NCBI RefSeq assembly: GCF_040712315.1 | Contig: NC_134023.1 | Coordinates: forward strand, 18,862,078-18,926,077 | DNA: 64,000 bases | From: Castanea sativa | Lineage: Eukaryota; Streptophyta; Magnoliopsida; Fagales; Fagaceae | Direction of reading: 5' to 3' | Part shown: piece after piece, positions 1 to 12,888 of the stretch | How positions within the stretch are numbered: the stretch's first letter is position 1 | Layout of the letters: every line of letters starts with the position of its first letter | Notes under the pieces: model-generated | What the model saw: the letters and a program-made list of their open reading frames with translations, nothing else | Databases searched by the model: none | What the model was told of the DNA's origin: nothing | Program-made: the position numbers and the translations under genes

Positions 1-1950
1 AAAATCCAACCAAAGAAAATTGTCCGTGAAACAATGAATTTTGACTCACCAAATTTGACTAAACCAACAAAGAAGTCTAGGAACCTAACAAAATGTCACA
101 ACATTTTCACAATACTTTTATTTTCAGCTGTGGTAAGTTTCAGTATGATATTTTATTATTTATTTTATATTTTTTATTGGTTTTAAAATGGACCCACGAT
201 TAATCTCACTTTTTTATTTATCAATAGTAGTTTACTACCTATGATTTGTTGTAAAATTAATGTAAAAATTTTGTGGATTTAGCATTTTTTTTTTATTTGA
301 TCTATAAGAAATTGAAATCTTGACAATTGCTGTTAAAATATACTTATTGAGTTTTGCTCACCAATTGACTAAACCAAATTTTTATCGTAGAAAGAGCTAA
401 TCCATCTTTTTATATTGTTAGTAGAAATTGACATTTAAAGCAAAGTTAACTAGAAGACCCAATTCGATCAGTTTAATACTTGCTTGCTTTTCATAACCAA
501 GCGCAACTCTATATAATGAATTGATTTATGTGGTATGTTGATACCCCCCCATCATCCTCCGCGAATGAGAGACGGTTTCAATCACTTGTAAATAGGAGAC
601 ATTTGTGGATTAGGATAGAGAGGGCAACAAGGGCCTCCCCTTTCCTCCTTCCTTCTCATGGAGAAAGGGAGATGATTGTGTATGAGTGTGTGAAGCCTAC
701 ATGTACATTGTTTGTGAGATTATTAGTGATCCATTTTAATTAGGTTTGGGAGTCGTCACCAATCATAAGGATTTTTAAGGTGTGATTGATCACCTGTGCC
801 TACTTGATTTTATTACCAAGCCTAGATTTTTTTTTTAAAAAAAATGTCATTTGTTCTAATCTAAACAATGATAAGACAATTTTGATTAGATTCATGGATC
901 GGGGAGTTCAGTTATGCATGGGAAAGGTGTTAAGTACTTTATTTTAATTTGTCCCTAGGTTTTGGTTTATAGTAGATAAAAGAGAGATTCTTGCACATAT
1001 GTATGATTGACCTGATTCTTGCGTCCATAGAAATAAGACTTGAAGATCTACAACTTTGTAGCTTACAACAAATTCAAAAAAAAAAAAAAAAATCATTTTG
1101 GAGGTCAAAAGTGGGTTGGAAGCTGACTGTGGATAAAATTCCAAAAATCAAGGGATTTCATCCTAAATTTGAGTGATTTTCACTTTTTTCTTTTAGAGGA
1201 GGCTGAGGTTATAGAGGAGGAAAAGCCCTAGAATATGTTTTTCATCTTTTTTTTAGATGATTAGCATTGTTTTCATGGATTTTGTTTTTTTGTTTTTTTG
1301 TTTTTTTTTTTGCATAACTATATGTGGCTAAATCTCTAGTTAGGGTTAGAAATGAAACTTAATATTTTTATCATGTGTTCTTGGAATTATCTATGTGTTT
1401 TCTATGGATTGATTTACTATTTGGAATCATTTCATGTTGATAGGTTTTTAAGATTTAATGTGATTTTTATTTATATCGAATGCTTGAACTCCTTGATTTG
1501 TTTTGATTTGAGAATATGGTGAATGCTTAATCTCCCTGATAACATGCAAATTGAATGATTTGCACAATCACTGTTATTCGATCTACTTTACACCTTGTTT
1601 AAATACTTATACTTTTTATCTTCCAATTAGGCGAGTTGGCTCTTTACCCTTATTGAGTTAAAAATAATCAAGTTCATATGATAAAATATTAGGTGGATCA
1701 TTGAATTTCTAGTATTTTCTCCCATTAATTTATCTTTGATTTATTTTGTTATTTTAAATTGCAGTTTCAATATTATCTTTGTATTCATAATAGAGGTTTT
1801 TACAAAAAACAACTATTTTTATTTACTATTTAATAATAGAGGTTTTTACATCAGTGTCAATCATTCCTAGTGGATCGACCTTGGACTCACCGAGATGTTA
1901 TTACTTGTGAAAAATATGCACTTAGGTTTGCATTATTTTAATCGCAACAT
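1..1950. other. Gene-free AT-rich stretch
   Basis: I see no supported gene here. The sequence is AT-rich with poly-A and poly-T runs, for example near 1075-1092 and 1285-1312. Short open frames at 528-743 and 991-1176 have no recognisable motif and no codon pattern that sets them apart from noise. A segment near 1861-1945 reads like the plus-strand version of a motif found inverted near 6200-6270 (a 'TGGATCGACC' type phrase followed by a 'GTGCACTTG'-like phrase), often seen in plant LTR retrotransposon remains. This stretch may therefore be the internal part of the element whose LTR begins at 2826. Confidence 0.5.
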
Positions 1951-2400
1951 GGGGTAAGAATCCTTTTGTATGGGGAAAAATATTTTATAAAATAAAAAAA
2001 TACTAAGAATAGTCTCCTATAGAGCAAGTCCTTGAATGGGGTAAGAATCCCTTTGTAAGGGGGAAAATATCAAAAAGAGTAAAAAAAATAGTCTCCTATA
2101 GAGCAAGTCCTTGAGTGGGGTAAAAATCCTTTTGTATGAGAAAAAAATACATCTAAAAAAGACTAAAAATATTGTCCTTTAGAGCAAACCCTTGAATAGG
2201 GTAATAATCCCTTTAAATGAGGGAATAAGTAACAAAGAGAACTGAGAGCCCATGAATAGGGCAACAATCCCTTTGAATATGTGAAAAATGTCACCAGGAT
2301 GATTAAGAATGATCTCCCTTCGAATGGAGCAAGAAATAGAAAGAGACAAAAATGGTCTTTCACAAAATGATCTTTCACAGAATAATCTTTGAATATGGTA
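1951..2400. repeat. Degenerate tandem repeat, about 80-bp unit
   Basis: A unit beginning GGGGTAAGAATCC and containing TAGAGCAAGTCCTTGA recurs with starts near 1951, 2038, 2117, 2198 and 2258. The spacing is 60-87 bp and divergence increases to the right. It lies just upstream of purine-rich and (TA)n tracts and of the putative LTR at 2826. Arrays like this are common in the untranslated 3' part of plant Gypsy elements. Confidence 0.7.
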
Positions 2401-2429
2401 GCGGTAGTTTAAACAAAAGAAGGAATAGC

Positions 2430-2439
2430 AAATGAAACC

Positions 2440-2483
<44 letters not shown>

Positions 2484-2733
2484 AAAGGTAATAGTGGAAT
2501 AATTGCTTTCTTTAAAAATAAGAGTAAAGACAATGACAGAGAAAAAAGAAAGAAAGAAGAAGAATGAGAGAAAGAAAAGAAAAGAAAAAACTAGATAATA
2601 AGAGGAGAAAAAGGAAAATGAAAGAAAAAAAAAAAGGGAGAAAAGAGAAAAAGGAAAATGGAAAAGAAAGAGAAAAGGAAAAAAAAAAAAAAAAGAGAAA
2701 AAGAAGAATGAGAAAGAAAAAGAGAAAAAAAAA

Positions 2734-2784
<51 letters not shown>

Positions 2785-2785
2785 A
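2430..2785. repeat. (TA)n and A/G-rich low-complexity block
   Basis: Two (TA)n tracts (about 2455-2479 and 2737-2780) flank about 200 bp of almost pure A/G with GAAAAAG-type runs. Long open frames on both strands here are products of low complexity, not genes. The purine-rich tract precedes the LTR-like start at 2826. Confidence 0.9.
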
Positions 2786-2825
2786 CACGTGTAGTTGTAA
2801 ATAATCCACATGCTCTGGGAGCTAA

Positions 2826-5800
2826 TGTTGGTACCCAAATTTTCACACTTTGGCCAATAAGATAGGCTTAAACCCTAGCAAGTCAAGTCTTGAAAAATGG
2901 AAAGAAAATATGAGGATTAAAACTTAGGACAAAATTTAGCTACAAAATTGGTTGTAGTCTAAGGCTATAATGTTACTCAATAAAATAAACATTACTACAT
3001 ATTTTGAAAATTTAACCGTTGAATTGCAGATTCTTTGCGCTCTTAATACATATGTCAAATTTTGTGTCAATTAGATATTATTTACTATATGATCTATAAA
3101 CTCATGTTTTATGCATTATTTTAAACCACAAAAACTTGCAATTTAAACAATTTATTGATGACATAGCTATTGATCTTTAATTTTCTAGAAATTTTGTAAG
3201 CATGGAGAATATAAGAAGAAGATGTAATCCAATGGTAGATTTGTCAAAATTTACCTTCAATAAAAAGATATTGAATAAGGTTATAACTTTAAGCTACAAC
3301 TAATTTTATAACTAAACTTTTTCCTAAAATTTAAATTCATGTCCCAGCTAAATTGGCTATATGAGGATAAGTGGGCCCATAAGTGACCCAAGACCTTACA
3401 TTAAGGAAATGTCATGAAAAAGTCCAAAATGGCCCAACACATTTGTATAAATGAGTTAGAAGAAGTTGGAGAAACCTGGAACCTTCATTGAACATTTCAA
3501 TGAGAAGAGAGAACAGGACAAAAAGAAAAAGATGAGAAAAGCTAACAGGTAAAATAGAGAAAAGCAAAGCATTGTGGAAAAGTGAGAGACCCAATAAGGG
3601 AGACTTCCCAAGTTTCAACTATAGAAGAGAAACCAACAAATAAAGTAAGGTAAAGCTAGGTAATTCAATGAGAAAACATTGTGGAGTAAAACATGCTATG
3701 AATAAAAAGGAGAAAGCTCACAGATATTAAATGCTATAAAATGCCCAACGAGTAAAGTAAAATGATATCAAATGCTGCAGAATATCCAATAGATAAAACA
3801 TTGCAGAACAAGAAAATTCTCAGGTTTCAAGCTATAGGATGAGATCCAATAAGTAAAGCAAGGTAGGCGAATGGGTTCACCCAATCTATATCCCAGACAT
3901 ATAAAGGAGTTTTAACTTGTCATTGTCGAGATTCAGGGAGGTGTGGTCTCGCAGAAGGGAGGAAGATCCTAGTTATGAATCTTATGATAATCTGCCGCGA
4001 CTCTTTAGAGATTGCATTTGCTGGGAAAAGCACTCATACCAAAAGAGAAAAAAGTTGTGGATTATCACGATGTGCATGTCATAGGGTCAGTTCACACCAA
4101 GCCATATAGCAATAATGGTCTTTCACCATTTATGCTAAATAGAAACCAAGTTATAACCATAAATCCACCAAAAAAACCAAATAACTCTTTTGTGGTTGTA
4201 ACCCAAAAAGGAGAGGAAAAATAGTCAGTAGAGATAAACAAAAATGTGGCTCAAGAAATCAAAAGGAAATCAAAAATGGTAAGAGACCCACTAAATTTCA
4301 AATATAAAAGGAGTAGATTACCCAAGGGAAGAGGTAACATGAGGGGAAGAGAGAAAAAGAGAAAACAAAAATAAAGAAACATAATGAGAGAATATAATGA
4401 AAAATAAATAAGAGAAAATTAGTAAAAAAAATGTTGAGAATTTGTACCTAGTAGCATGGTTGTCAAAATCGCAATCCAGATCGTAAAATCGCACGATTTT
4501 ACGATCCCATCTCATCAAAAAGTTTAAAATCGTAGCAGGATCGCAAAAATGTTAGGATCGTAGGTAGGATCGTGTAGGATCGTATAGGATCGTAGGATCG
4601 TATGGGATCCTACCGATCCTACCATTTGGCTTGAATTTTTTTTTTTTTTTTTAGTGGGATTCATTTAGGTAAACCTAAACCCACAAGCCCAACGGGTTTT
4701 AGAAGCCCAATAATGAATTGAAGTCCCAAATTTGCTCTTATGTCAACATAAAATCTCAAAAAAAACCTATGGTATAAGTTTAAAGTTTTCAAAAACAAAA
4801 CCTAAACTCTTTAGAAACACAAAGCTCCAGCACGCACCTCTGTCCCGCGCCTCCTCAGCCCTCTGTCAAAAACCCAGCACCTCTCAACCCTGTTAATGGT
4901 GAGCCATCACTGCCTTTAAGCTTTCTTAACTTAACTTTAACGTTTAAAAAAAAAAAAAACCCAATAAAAAACCCAGCACCTTAATCCTACACCTCCTCAC
5001 TCCTCTGTCAAAAACCCAGCACCTCTCAACCCTCTCAATGATGTTGCCATGAGCCATTGCTGCCTTTAAGCTTTTTGGTAATTTGCTTTGGTAGTTAGTA
5101 TTAGTAGTTTATCATTTATTTGTACTTTGATAGCTTGATTCCATATTGTTGTGTTGTGTATATGATTTTGACAAAACTTTTAAGGTTTTTATTTTTCTAT
5201 TTTTTTTAACTAAATTAAGTAAAATTTGAAAAATTATGAAATAGGATCTTCATTATTTAATTAGCTAGTTTACCTTAGATTGAAAATTCTCTTTTGGATT
5301 ACATATTGTAAAATTGTAGTTAGCTAGTTTTTATATGCTAACTAGCCTAATTTATTTTGGATTTGGAACTTAGAATTTGGAAAACATTTTCCATATGTGT
5401 AGATAATATTTTGGTACTTAGTTGCTAATTAAACATGCATTGAACTTTTTAGATACATTATGTCAAAAGTTAAATATATTTTGCTTCGTTAGAATGACAT
5501 AAGAACGATATAGTGCGTGCAAATTACATTTTATGATGCAATTTTTTTTAAAAAAAAATGGATGGATTCATATTTTAAGTGATTATATAATATACAAAGT
5601 CACTATCAATAGGTTTTTTGCTTAAAATATGAAAATCAGTAGGATCTTACGATCCACGATCCGATCCTACGATCTCCAATCCTACCTACCTCCCACAATC
5701 CTACGTAGGATCCCGATTTTGACAACCTTGCCTAGTAGAGTACTTGCACTCTTCTGTAGAAAACACCTAAAGAGAAAGAGATTACCGCAGAATAGTAGTA

Positions 5801-5924
5801 TTAACATGCATCACTAGGAAAACTTCCTCTCTCCCATGGGATACATATCTCTTGAGTTTCTCAAATATTTATCTTAATATGGCCAATTGACTCACATTCC
5901 AAACCTCACAGTTTTGTGCTAACA
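2826..5924 (+). mobile_element. Putative LTR (3' or solo) with nested hAT
   Basis: The block opens TGTTGGTACCC and closes GTGCTAACA, the TGTTRG...CTAACA short inverted ends usual for plant LTRs. It is preceded by CTCTGGGAGCTAA, which resembles a polypurine tract, so it would be the 3' LTR of an element extending left. A TATA-like CATATAAAGG lies near 3897. Without the hAT insertion at 4455-5730 it would be about 1.8 kb. No matching 5-bp target duplication was found at the two ends, and the partner LTR is not in the window. The identification rests on end structure and context only. Confidence 0.45.
4447..5738. mobile_element. Non-autonomous hAT element with 8-bp target duplication
   Basis: The element itself is 4455-5730 (1276 bp). 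It is flanked by a perfect 8-bp direct repeat, CCTAGTAG, at 4447-4454 and 5731-5738. The ends are inverted: CATGGTTGTCAAAATCG on the left, and CAAGGTTGTCAAAATCG when the right end is read on the minus strand. An 8-bp duplication with short CA-initiated inverted repeats is diagnostic of the hAT superfamily. Both subterminal zones are packed with copies of GGATCGTA or its complement (about 4475-4625 and 5636-5715), the kind of array that hAT transposases bind. The interior codes for nothing. It contains a roughly 130-bp internal duplication around AAAACCCAGCACCTCTCAAC (4868 and 5020), so mobilisation would depend on a transposase from elsewhere. Confidence 0.88.
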
Positions 5925-6179
5925 GAAGGCAATAAGATTGTGTGAGTTGGATTTGAAATCTTTTTGGCCCAGTTCGTTCTACATAATGTATTTTGTACAT
6001 ATGTGTGAATACATATATGTATATATACAAATATATATGTGTAAATATATAAATATATTTGAGAATATGTATGCCAACATGTTGTAAACTAACATTTGCT
6101 TGATGAATAATTTCTTTGGATTTTAGTTTTTTTTTTTTTTTTTTTTTGTAGACTTATAATAATAAAGCGGAGTAATGAT

Positions 6180-7681
6180 TGTTGTAAAATTTTAAAATAC
6201 TCACAAGTGTACGAACCGTACCGAAGTATAGTTTGACAAGAACGAGGTCGAACCCACAGGGACTTGTATGAATGTAGGAAAATTAATCAAATCTTAACCA
6301 AATTAATCCTAATCTAGTTTAATAAAAATTGGTTGTTTTGAAATTAAATAAACTAAGTAAATAATAAAATAAAGCAAATAGTTAAACTAAGCAAAAAAAT
6401 ATACATAAAGCAATAAAAAGATGCAAACAATCAAAGGGAAAGGAATTATGGTTTTGGAATCCACCTTATTAATTCAGATCAGTATATATTTATGATCATT
6501 GATTTTTCCCAATCACTTCATGATAATCTAGAAATCAATCTTGCTCTCATGGAAAATATTCTCACTAAAATCCTTATTTTAAAAATCAAAAGCATGTTCT
6601 TCTTCGCTTCTTAAGTATAAAATCAAATCATCAATTGTATCCGTAGCCAAACAAATCAAAAGATATATTCAATTCTAAAAATCAAATCATAAATTATATC
6701 CATTGATAGACAAATCACAAGCGATATCCAATTTTATAATCAAGAATTAATAAACAAAGCATTCAACTAATTAAAATAAATCCTAAATAATGAGAAAAAC
6801 ATGATTGAACTCATATCTAAAATCTCATCTTAGTCAATTGATATGAAGCAAGAACAATTTAAATCATTAAAGAACAATTATTGTGGGAAAAATCAAATCA
6901 CATAAATATTACTGATAATCTTTAACAAGGTTTCATCCTCAACCCTAATTATAAATTTAGCTACTCATAGTAATTGAAAGAAAACACAAAAATAATATAC
7001 TAAACATTCAGCTAGACAAATAAAAGAGAGAAAGAAATAGTCACAGTGCTATCATGGAGAAAAGCTACAGAGAATCCACATGCGGCACTGCCTCTTCTCC
7101 AATTTTCTGTTTTTCCTCTCATACCTAGCACTAGCCTCTTTGAATTTTGCCCTAAAGAGCCTTTAAATAGGTTAAGGAATCCTATTACAAGTTGAATTCT
7201 CATTTGGAGAAAATCCAAGATTTTTAGGCTTCACTTAACCGACGATTTCGGCCAATTTAACGTCATAATTAGAACTTTTGGTAAACTACAAAGTTGTAGC
7301 CCTTTAAGTTAAATTTCTAGCCCAACTTAAATCATCTCGATTGGACATCTGAGCTGAAAGTTATGCCAAAAATACTAACTGATGTGCAGGCTGGAATCCC
7401 AATCCGAATTGGACTTGGATTTGATGCAAATTTCCTTTGATTTCCTGCTCCAATTGGACTTAAATTTAATTGGGTTGGCCTTTTTTAACTTCATCATGGC
7501 CCTTGTAAAAGTAAAGTCCATTAGCTTCTTCTTTGCACAAATCCACCCAATAAGATTCAATTAAGCACAAAATTGATTATTCACCATCATTCCAAAACCA
7601 AATATAAAATGCATGAATTAACTCTAAGTATGATAATACTTTCTAACAACGATATAAATATGCAAAATTAAGCTATTATCA
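6180..7681 (-). mobile_element. Putative solo LTR, minus orientation
   Basis: Read on the minus strand, the block starts TGATAATAGC and ends TTTTACAACA. Near its end it carries a phrase common in plant LTR elements (GGGTTCGACC... then GTACACTTGTGAG). A TATA-like CCTTTAAATAGG lies near 7160. No clean target duplication was found, and no coding sequence lies next to it. It may instead be part of a larger decayed element. Confidence 0.35.
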
Positions 7682-8169
7682 ATGCACATCAATGATCAAT
7701 CTGCATAAAGTGGAAAACAACCCATTCTGCAGAGAAAGTCTTGTTACATAGCAGAATAAATTTTCCCTTTGCAAAAAGTGGAGAACAACCCCTACTATGG
7801 CAATAGAAGAGGAGAATAAGTCCATTTCATAGCAGCGCTCCTTGAATGGACTTAATGTTTGTACACAAACTGGTAGCGGTAGAATGGGAACCCAAAGCCC
7901 ATTTCTTGAAAGTGTCAAACCCAACTTCCTTCTTAGAGAAAAAAAAAACCTAGACTAGAAGATGTCCAATAATATCAAGACACATGTCTAAAGTGTTAAA
8001 ACGTGAAAAAATGATCCTCAACACCATTCCATGACAACACATTAGTCTATTGAGCACATGACTGAGGAAGTTAGAAGCACACTCAACTTTTTCTCTGGTT
8101 GATTTGTAAACCATACTTTAGAAGCCAATTTTATTGATTTTCATAGATGAACTTTTTATTTTTTATAAT
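7682..8169. other. Non-coding spacer
   Basis: I see no gene here. The phrase GGTAGCGGTAG near 7873 also occurs near 2398, suggesting that parts of this spacer share origin with the repeat family at 1951-2400. The spacer ends at the target site of the Gypsy element. Confidence 0.4.
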
Positions 8170-8175
8170 ATTATG

Positions 8176-8797
8176 TGAAGGGGGTAAAAAATTAGCCAGA
8201 CGGACCAGTTCAAGCAAGCCTGCCAAAAGCTACGGTGCCAGAACAATGGGACTTCAAAACATATAAACAGGATAACGGATTAAGGCACCTGACGGAGAGG
8301 TCACAATGGATGGTACCTTGTAGCAGGCGATTCCATGGTGAATAGAGGATTCCATAGTGGACAGATGATTCCACGGTGGACGAACTCTAGGCACACAGAC
8401 ACCAAATTGACAGACATTAAAGCCATGTGGCACCCCTATGGCTTGAGTAAACTCCAAGGAATCCCAAATGGAAATATCATGCGCTCTACGATTAATGGGA
8501 TCCCTATATGGGAAGAATCCTGCAAAATACATACATTTATTAGGATCTTCCCCACAAGGAAAAATCCTCTTGCCCAAGGAATAAGAGTCGGTTCTACACT
8601 ACTATAAAAGCCTAAACCCCAGGAAACAAGGTATGCATAACTCACCCTAACTTTGGCACTCTAGAGTTGTGAAAACTCTCAGACTTGACCTTCGGAGGGT
8701 ATTTGGCTGATACCACACCGGTACCCTTCGTAGGGTTTTCTTCTTCTTGTGTTGCGTAGGTCTTGTCTAGGGCACGTGAGGACCGTGTAGCGGCGCG
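8176..8797 (+). repeat. 5' LTR, truncated at its 3' end
   Basis: It starts TGAAGGGGGTAAAAAATT and stays closely similar to the 3' LTR up to GTGAGGACCGTGTAGC. Beyond that the two diverge: the 3' LTR goes on for about 30 bp to a terminal CATCA, while this copy switches to GGCGCGTGAATG and then pol-linker sequence. A deletion junction therefore lies at about 8797. Confidence 0.85.
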
Positions 8798-8816
8798 TGA
8801 ATGCTACATCACCATG

Positions 8817-11800
8817 CTAAAGATGGACGACCATTTACCAACAATGTGTATAGAAGAACAGCGAACGGTGGCAGATTCAGTAGAAGGGTTGGAAGAGGTG
8901 CTCCTTGATGACCCTAAGCCTGAGCAAGCATAACAATAAAAATAGGTACTCTTGCTAGCCTGCCAGTCCGTCATGCCCTAATATCATTTCTAAGAGAAAA
9001 CCAAGATGTCTTTACCTGGAGCCACGAAGACATGCCCGTAATCGATCCTTCGGTCATAGTCCACAAGCTAAACATATCGCCCTTTTTCTCTCCCATCTGC
9101 CAGAAGAAGTGGGTATTCGCTCAAGAACGAGACCAGGCCATAGTAGAAGAGGTTTGCAAGTTACTAGAAGCAAAATTAATACGAGAAGTATACTACCTCA
9201 ACTGGCTGGCCAACGTGGTGATGGTCAAAAAGGCCAACGGGAAGTGAAGGATGTGTGTAGATTTCACGGACTTGAACAGGGCATGCCCCAAGGACAGCTA
9301 CCCACTTCCTCGGATTGATATCTTAGTGGATTCAATGGCCAGACACCAGTAGCTAAGTTTCATGGACACATTTTCTAGTTACAACTAGATCAAGCTGGAT
9401 GAAGTTGACTAGGAGAAGACTTCTTTCGTCACTAGCCAGGGTCTCTTCTACTATAGAGTGATGCTTTTTGGCCTCAAGAATGCGGGCACGACATATCAGG
9501 GTCATGAAGATGTTTGCACATCAGATTGGAAGAAATGTCCAAGTTTACGTCGACGACATGCTGGTAAAAAGTCGAAGGGATGACGATCATTTGGATGATC
9601 TCAGAGAAACCTTCGACACCCTTCGCTCTTTCAACATGAAGCTCAACTCAAGCAAGTGTGCGTTCGGGGTGACGGCTGGAAAGTTCTTAGGGTTTATGGT
9701 GTCTCAGAGGGGTATCGAAGTCAAACCAGATAAGATTTAGGTCATAGTAAAGATGGCACCTCCAAGGAATGTGAAAGAAGTACAAAGCCTCAACGGCAAG
9801 GTAGCCACATTGAATAGGTTTGTGTCAAGGGCAACAAACAAGTGCCTACCTTTCTTCCGCATGCTAAAGAAGTCTTTTGAATGGACTGCCAAATGTCAAC
9901 AAGCATTCGAGGACCTGAAGGCCTACCTCTCTTCCCCACCATTGCTAAGTCCCTCTAAACCAAGTGAAGAACTGTTCCTCTACTTGGCCATATCCCCAGC
10001 TGCTGTTAGCTCGGCCTTGGTCAGAGAAGAAGATAAGGTACAAAAGCCTGTGTACTACACTAGCCGAGTGCTCTGAGGTGTAGAAGAGAGGTACCCCCCT
10101 ATGGAGAAGCTCGCCTTTGCATTGGTAACTACAACACGTAAGCTCAAACCATATTTTCAGGCCCACACTATCGCTATATTGATAGACAAACCTCTGCGAC
10201 GAGCAATAAGCAGCTCAGAGGTAGCTGGATGAATGCCGCTATGGGCGATTGAGTTAAGTGAATCTGACATACAGTTTCGCCCATGGACTGCCATCAAGAG
10301 TCAAGTCATCGTTGACTTCATCATGGAATTCACCAACCTTTGGGACAAGGGGGCAGGAGCAAAGACGCAACAGAGCATCCACACGGATAGATCGTCCAAT
10401 AAACAGGCAAGCGGGGTTGGCATAGTGCTTCATTCTTTAGAAGGTGACAAGATCGAGTGCATGATCCGGCTTGACTTTCCTATGACCAATAATGAGGTGG
10501 AGTACAAAGCCTTAATAGCAGGGCTAGACCTAGCCAAAGTAGTAGGAGCTATGAATGTGGTCATGTATTGCAACTCTCAGGTAGTTATAAGCCAAGTAAC
10601 TGGCAATTAGGAATGCAAGGCAAACGGATGAAGTACCTAAAGCAAGTGAAGTATTGGGTGAATGACCTCCAAGTGAAGTTCGTTCAAATTCCACGAGAGG
10701 ACAACGAGCAAGCTAATCGCCTCGCTAGGGCTGCATCAGTAGAACACATGCTTATCCCTAGCTAGGTATTGTCCTTTGTTCAAAGCTCACCCTTAATAAA
10801 CGGCATAAGTGTGCAAGAGATAGGTTCCACAAGCTACTGGACCACGCCCATAACCTCCTACCTAAGAGACAGTGTGCTACCCAACGGTAAGGAGGCTGCT
10901 AGGAAGATGAAGGCACAAGCAGTACGGTATGTACTAATAAAAGGCGTCTTATATAAACGTGGCTTCTCCCATCCATGCCTGGGGTATCTCAACTCCGAAG
11001 AAGCAGATTATGTCATGAGAGAAGTCCACAAAGGAGTGTGTGGGAACCATTCAGGATCACGATCCTTAGTGCACAAGCTAATTAGACCAGGGTATTATTG
11101 GCCTACTATGCAGAAGGATGCCCAAGTATACGTCAAAACTTGGGACAAATGCCAGAGGTTTGGCAACCACATCAAGCAACCAACAGAGGAGCTCACCCCA
11201 ATGACGACCCCATGGCCTTTCACTTAATAGGGGTTGGATATTATGAGACCGTTCCCAACAGTAGTCAGGCAGCTGAAATTCCTAGTAGTCGGTATCGACT
11301 ATTTCATTAAATGGGTGGAGGCCGAAGCCTTGGGCACCATCACGGAGAAGAATGCACTAAGTTTTGTATGGAAGAATATCATCTGTCGGTATGGTATACC
11401 TAGAGTATTGATCTCAGATAACAGAAAACAATTTAACAATGATTCGTTCCGAGATTTCTGCTCACAGTTGGGAATCAAGAATCACTATTCATCTCCTACC
11501 CACCCACAAGCCAACGGACAGGTCGAGGTAACGAACTGGTCCTTACTCAAAATTATTAAGACTTTGCTTGAAGGGGTAAAGGGGATATGGCCAGAGGAGT
11601 TGCCAAGTGTTTTGTAGGCCTACAGGACAATAGCAAGGACACCTACAAGGGAGACTTCGTTTCGACTAGCATAGGGAATGAGGCAGTCATCCTGGCCGAG
11701 GTCGAACTCACAAGCTATAGAGTTGGAAACTATGACAGCAGTAAGAATGACGAAGCGATAGCCTTGAACTTGACTTGGTGGACGAGGTTAGGGCGACGGT

Positions 11801-12000
11801 TGAGCAGAGGTTAGCATGGTACTAAGACCTCATGGCGAAGCATTACAACTCCAAAGTCAGAAGTAAAGACTTCCAAATTGGAGATCTCATCTTGAGAAAG
11901 GTGACAAGGGCGACAAGAGACCCTACCCAAGGAAAGCTAAGACCTAATTGGGAAGGATCCTACAGGATTACGTCGTGGCAAAGGAAAGGAACTTACCACC
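8817..12000 (+). pseudogene. Decayed Gypsy pol (RT, RNase H, integrase)
   Basis: The order of domains is clear although the frame is broken. Reverse transcriptase runs from about 8980 to 9740. Its N-terminal motif is at 9032-9247, a TGA at 9245 interrupts the phrase before MCVDFTDLN, and there is a frameshift near 9500 and a TAG at 9738. The catalytic YVDD box at about 9545-9556 is intact. The RT connection and RNase H occupy about 9753-10765. The integrase zinc-binding region (10769-11227) keeps its histidines, but one cysteine of the CxxC pair reads W (WDKCQRF instead of the usual CDKC). The integrase core (11234-11617) keeps D, D and E (LDIM, SDN, GQVEVTN), and the tail with NWEGSY follows to about 12000. 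No gag or protease precedes it. The many independent lesions show it can make no polyprotein. Confidence 0.9.
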
Positions 12001-12261
12001 TGTAGACACTCGAGCAAAAGTTGCACCACCCTTGGAACACGGAGCACCTGAAGAAATACTACCAGTAGACATCATCAGCATAGACAACAATACTCCTCGT
12101 TTCCAGTTTATTGCTTTTTTAAAATTTTATTATCTGCAGTTTCTTTTAAGCCCGAAAGGCAATTTTTTTTTCAAAGAACAATTTCTATACGCATATCTAT
12201 CATACAATAAGAGGAGTTATTCAGAAATGTCATATATGCTATCTGCGTTTCTACATAATCA

Positions 12262-12665
12262 TTATTAAGCCTACATAGTGGACGGGTTCATCCTAAAAGG
12301 ATGGCTTATATTTAAGTCCACAAAGTGGACGAGTTCATCCTAAAGGGATGGCTTATATTCAAGCCCACATAGTGGACGAGTTCATCTTAAAGGGATGACT
12401 TATATTTAAGCCCACATAGTAGACGGGTTCATCCTAAAAGGATGGCTTATATTGAAGTCCACAAAGTGGACGAGTTCATCCTAAATAGATGACTTATATT
12501 TAAGTCCACATAGCGGACAGGTTCATCCGAAGTGGATGACTTATATTTAAGTCCACAAAGTGGACGAAGATGACTTATATTTAGACCACAACGTGGACGG
12601 GTCCATCTTAAAAGGATGATTTATATTTGTTTAATCCTCAAAGTCGACGGGTTCATTCCAAGAGT
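12262..12665. repeat. 47-bp minisatellite inside the Gypsy element
   Basis: Seven consecutive units are exactly 47 bp apart (landmark GTGGAC or variant at 12278, 12325, 12372, 12419, 12466, 12513, 12560), followed by a shortened unit (12593) and a lengthened one (12643). Each unit reads roughly 'AAGTCCACAAAGTGGACGAG' followed by TTCATCCTAAAGGGATGGCTTATA-like text. TCCACAAAGTGGA is itself a small hairpin. There are no unique spacers, so this is not a CRISPR array. Confidence 0.9.
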
Positions 12666-12888
12666 TGATCTGGAGATATTAAGTCCAAAATAGATGGATA
12701 CATTGCAAATACATACTATAAAACATATAATCAAAATGTTATAAAGGCCCATACAGGGAGATATCTACATGAAAAGCCTACAAAGCGATAGACAACGATT
12801 AAATTGACAAAAATACTGTTCTTCAAAACATCTTTACATCTGAACAAAAAATAAAAAACTAAGCTAAATAAAAAAATAAAAAAAGAAA

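Noticed and set aside
2409..2846. Long open frames on both strands (up to 145 codons)
   Set aside because: They consist of repeated Phe/Ser or Lys/Arg and Tyr-Ile from A/G-rich and (TA)n DNA; no protein is implied.
2826..7681. One large LTR element joining the two LTR-like blocks
   Set aside because: The blocks are in opposite orientation and share no LTR sequence, so they cannot be a pair.
12262..12665. CRISPR-like regular array
   Set aside because: Units are contiguous with no unique spacers, and the context is a plant retrotransposon.
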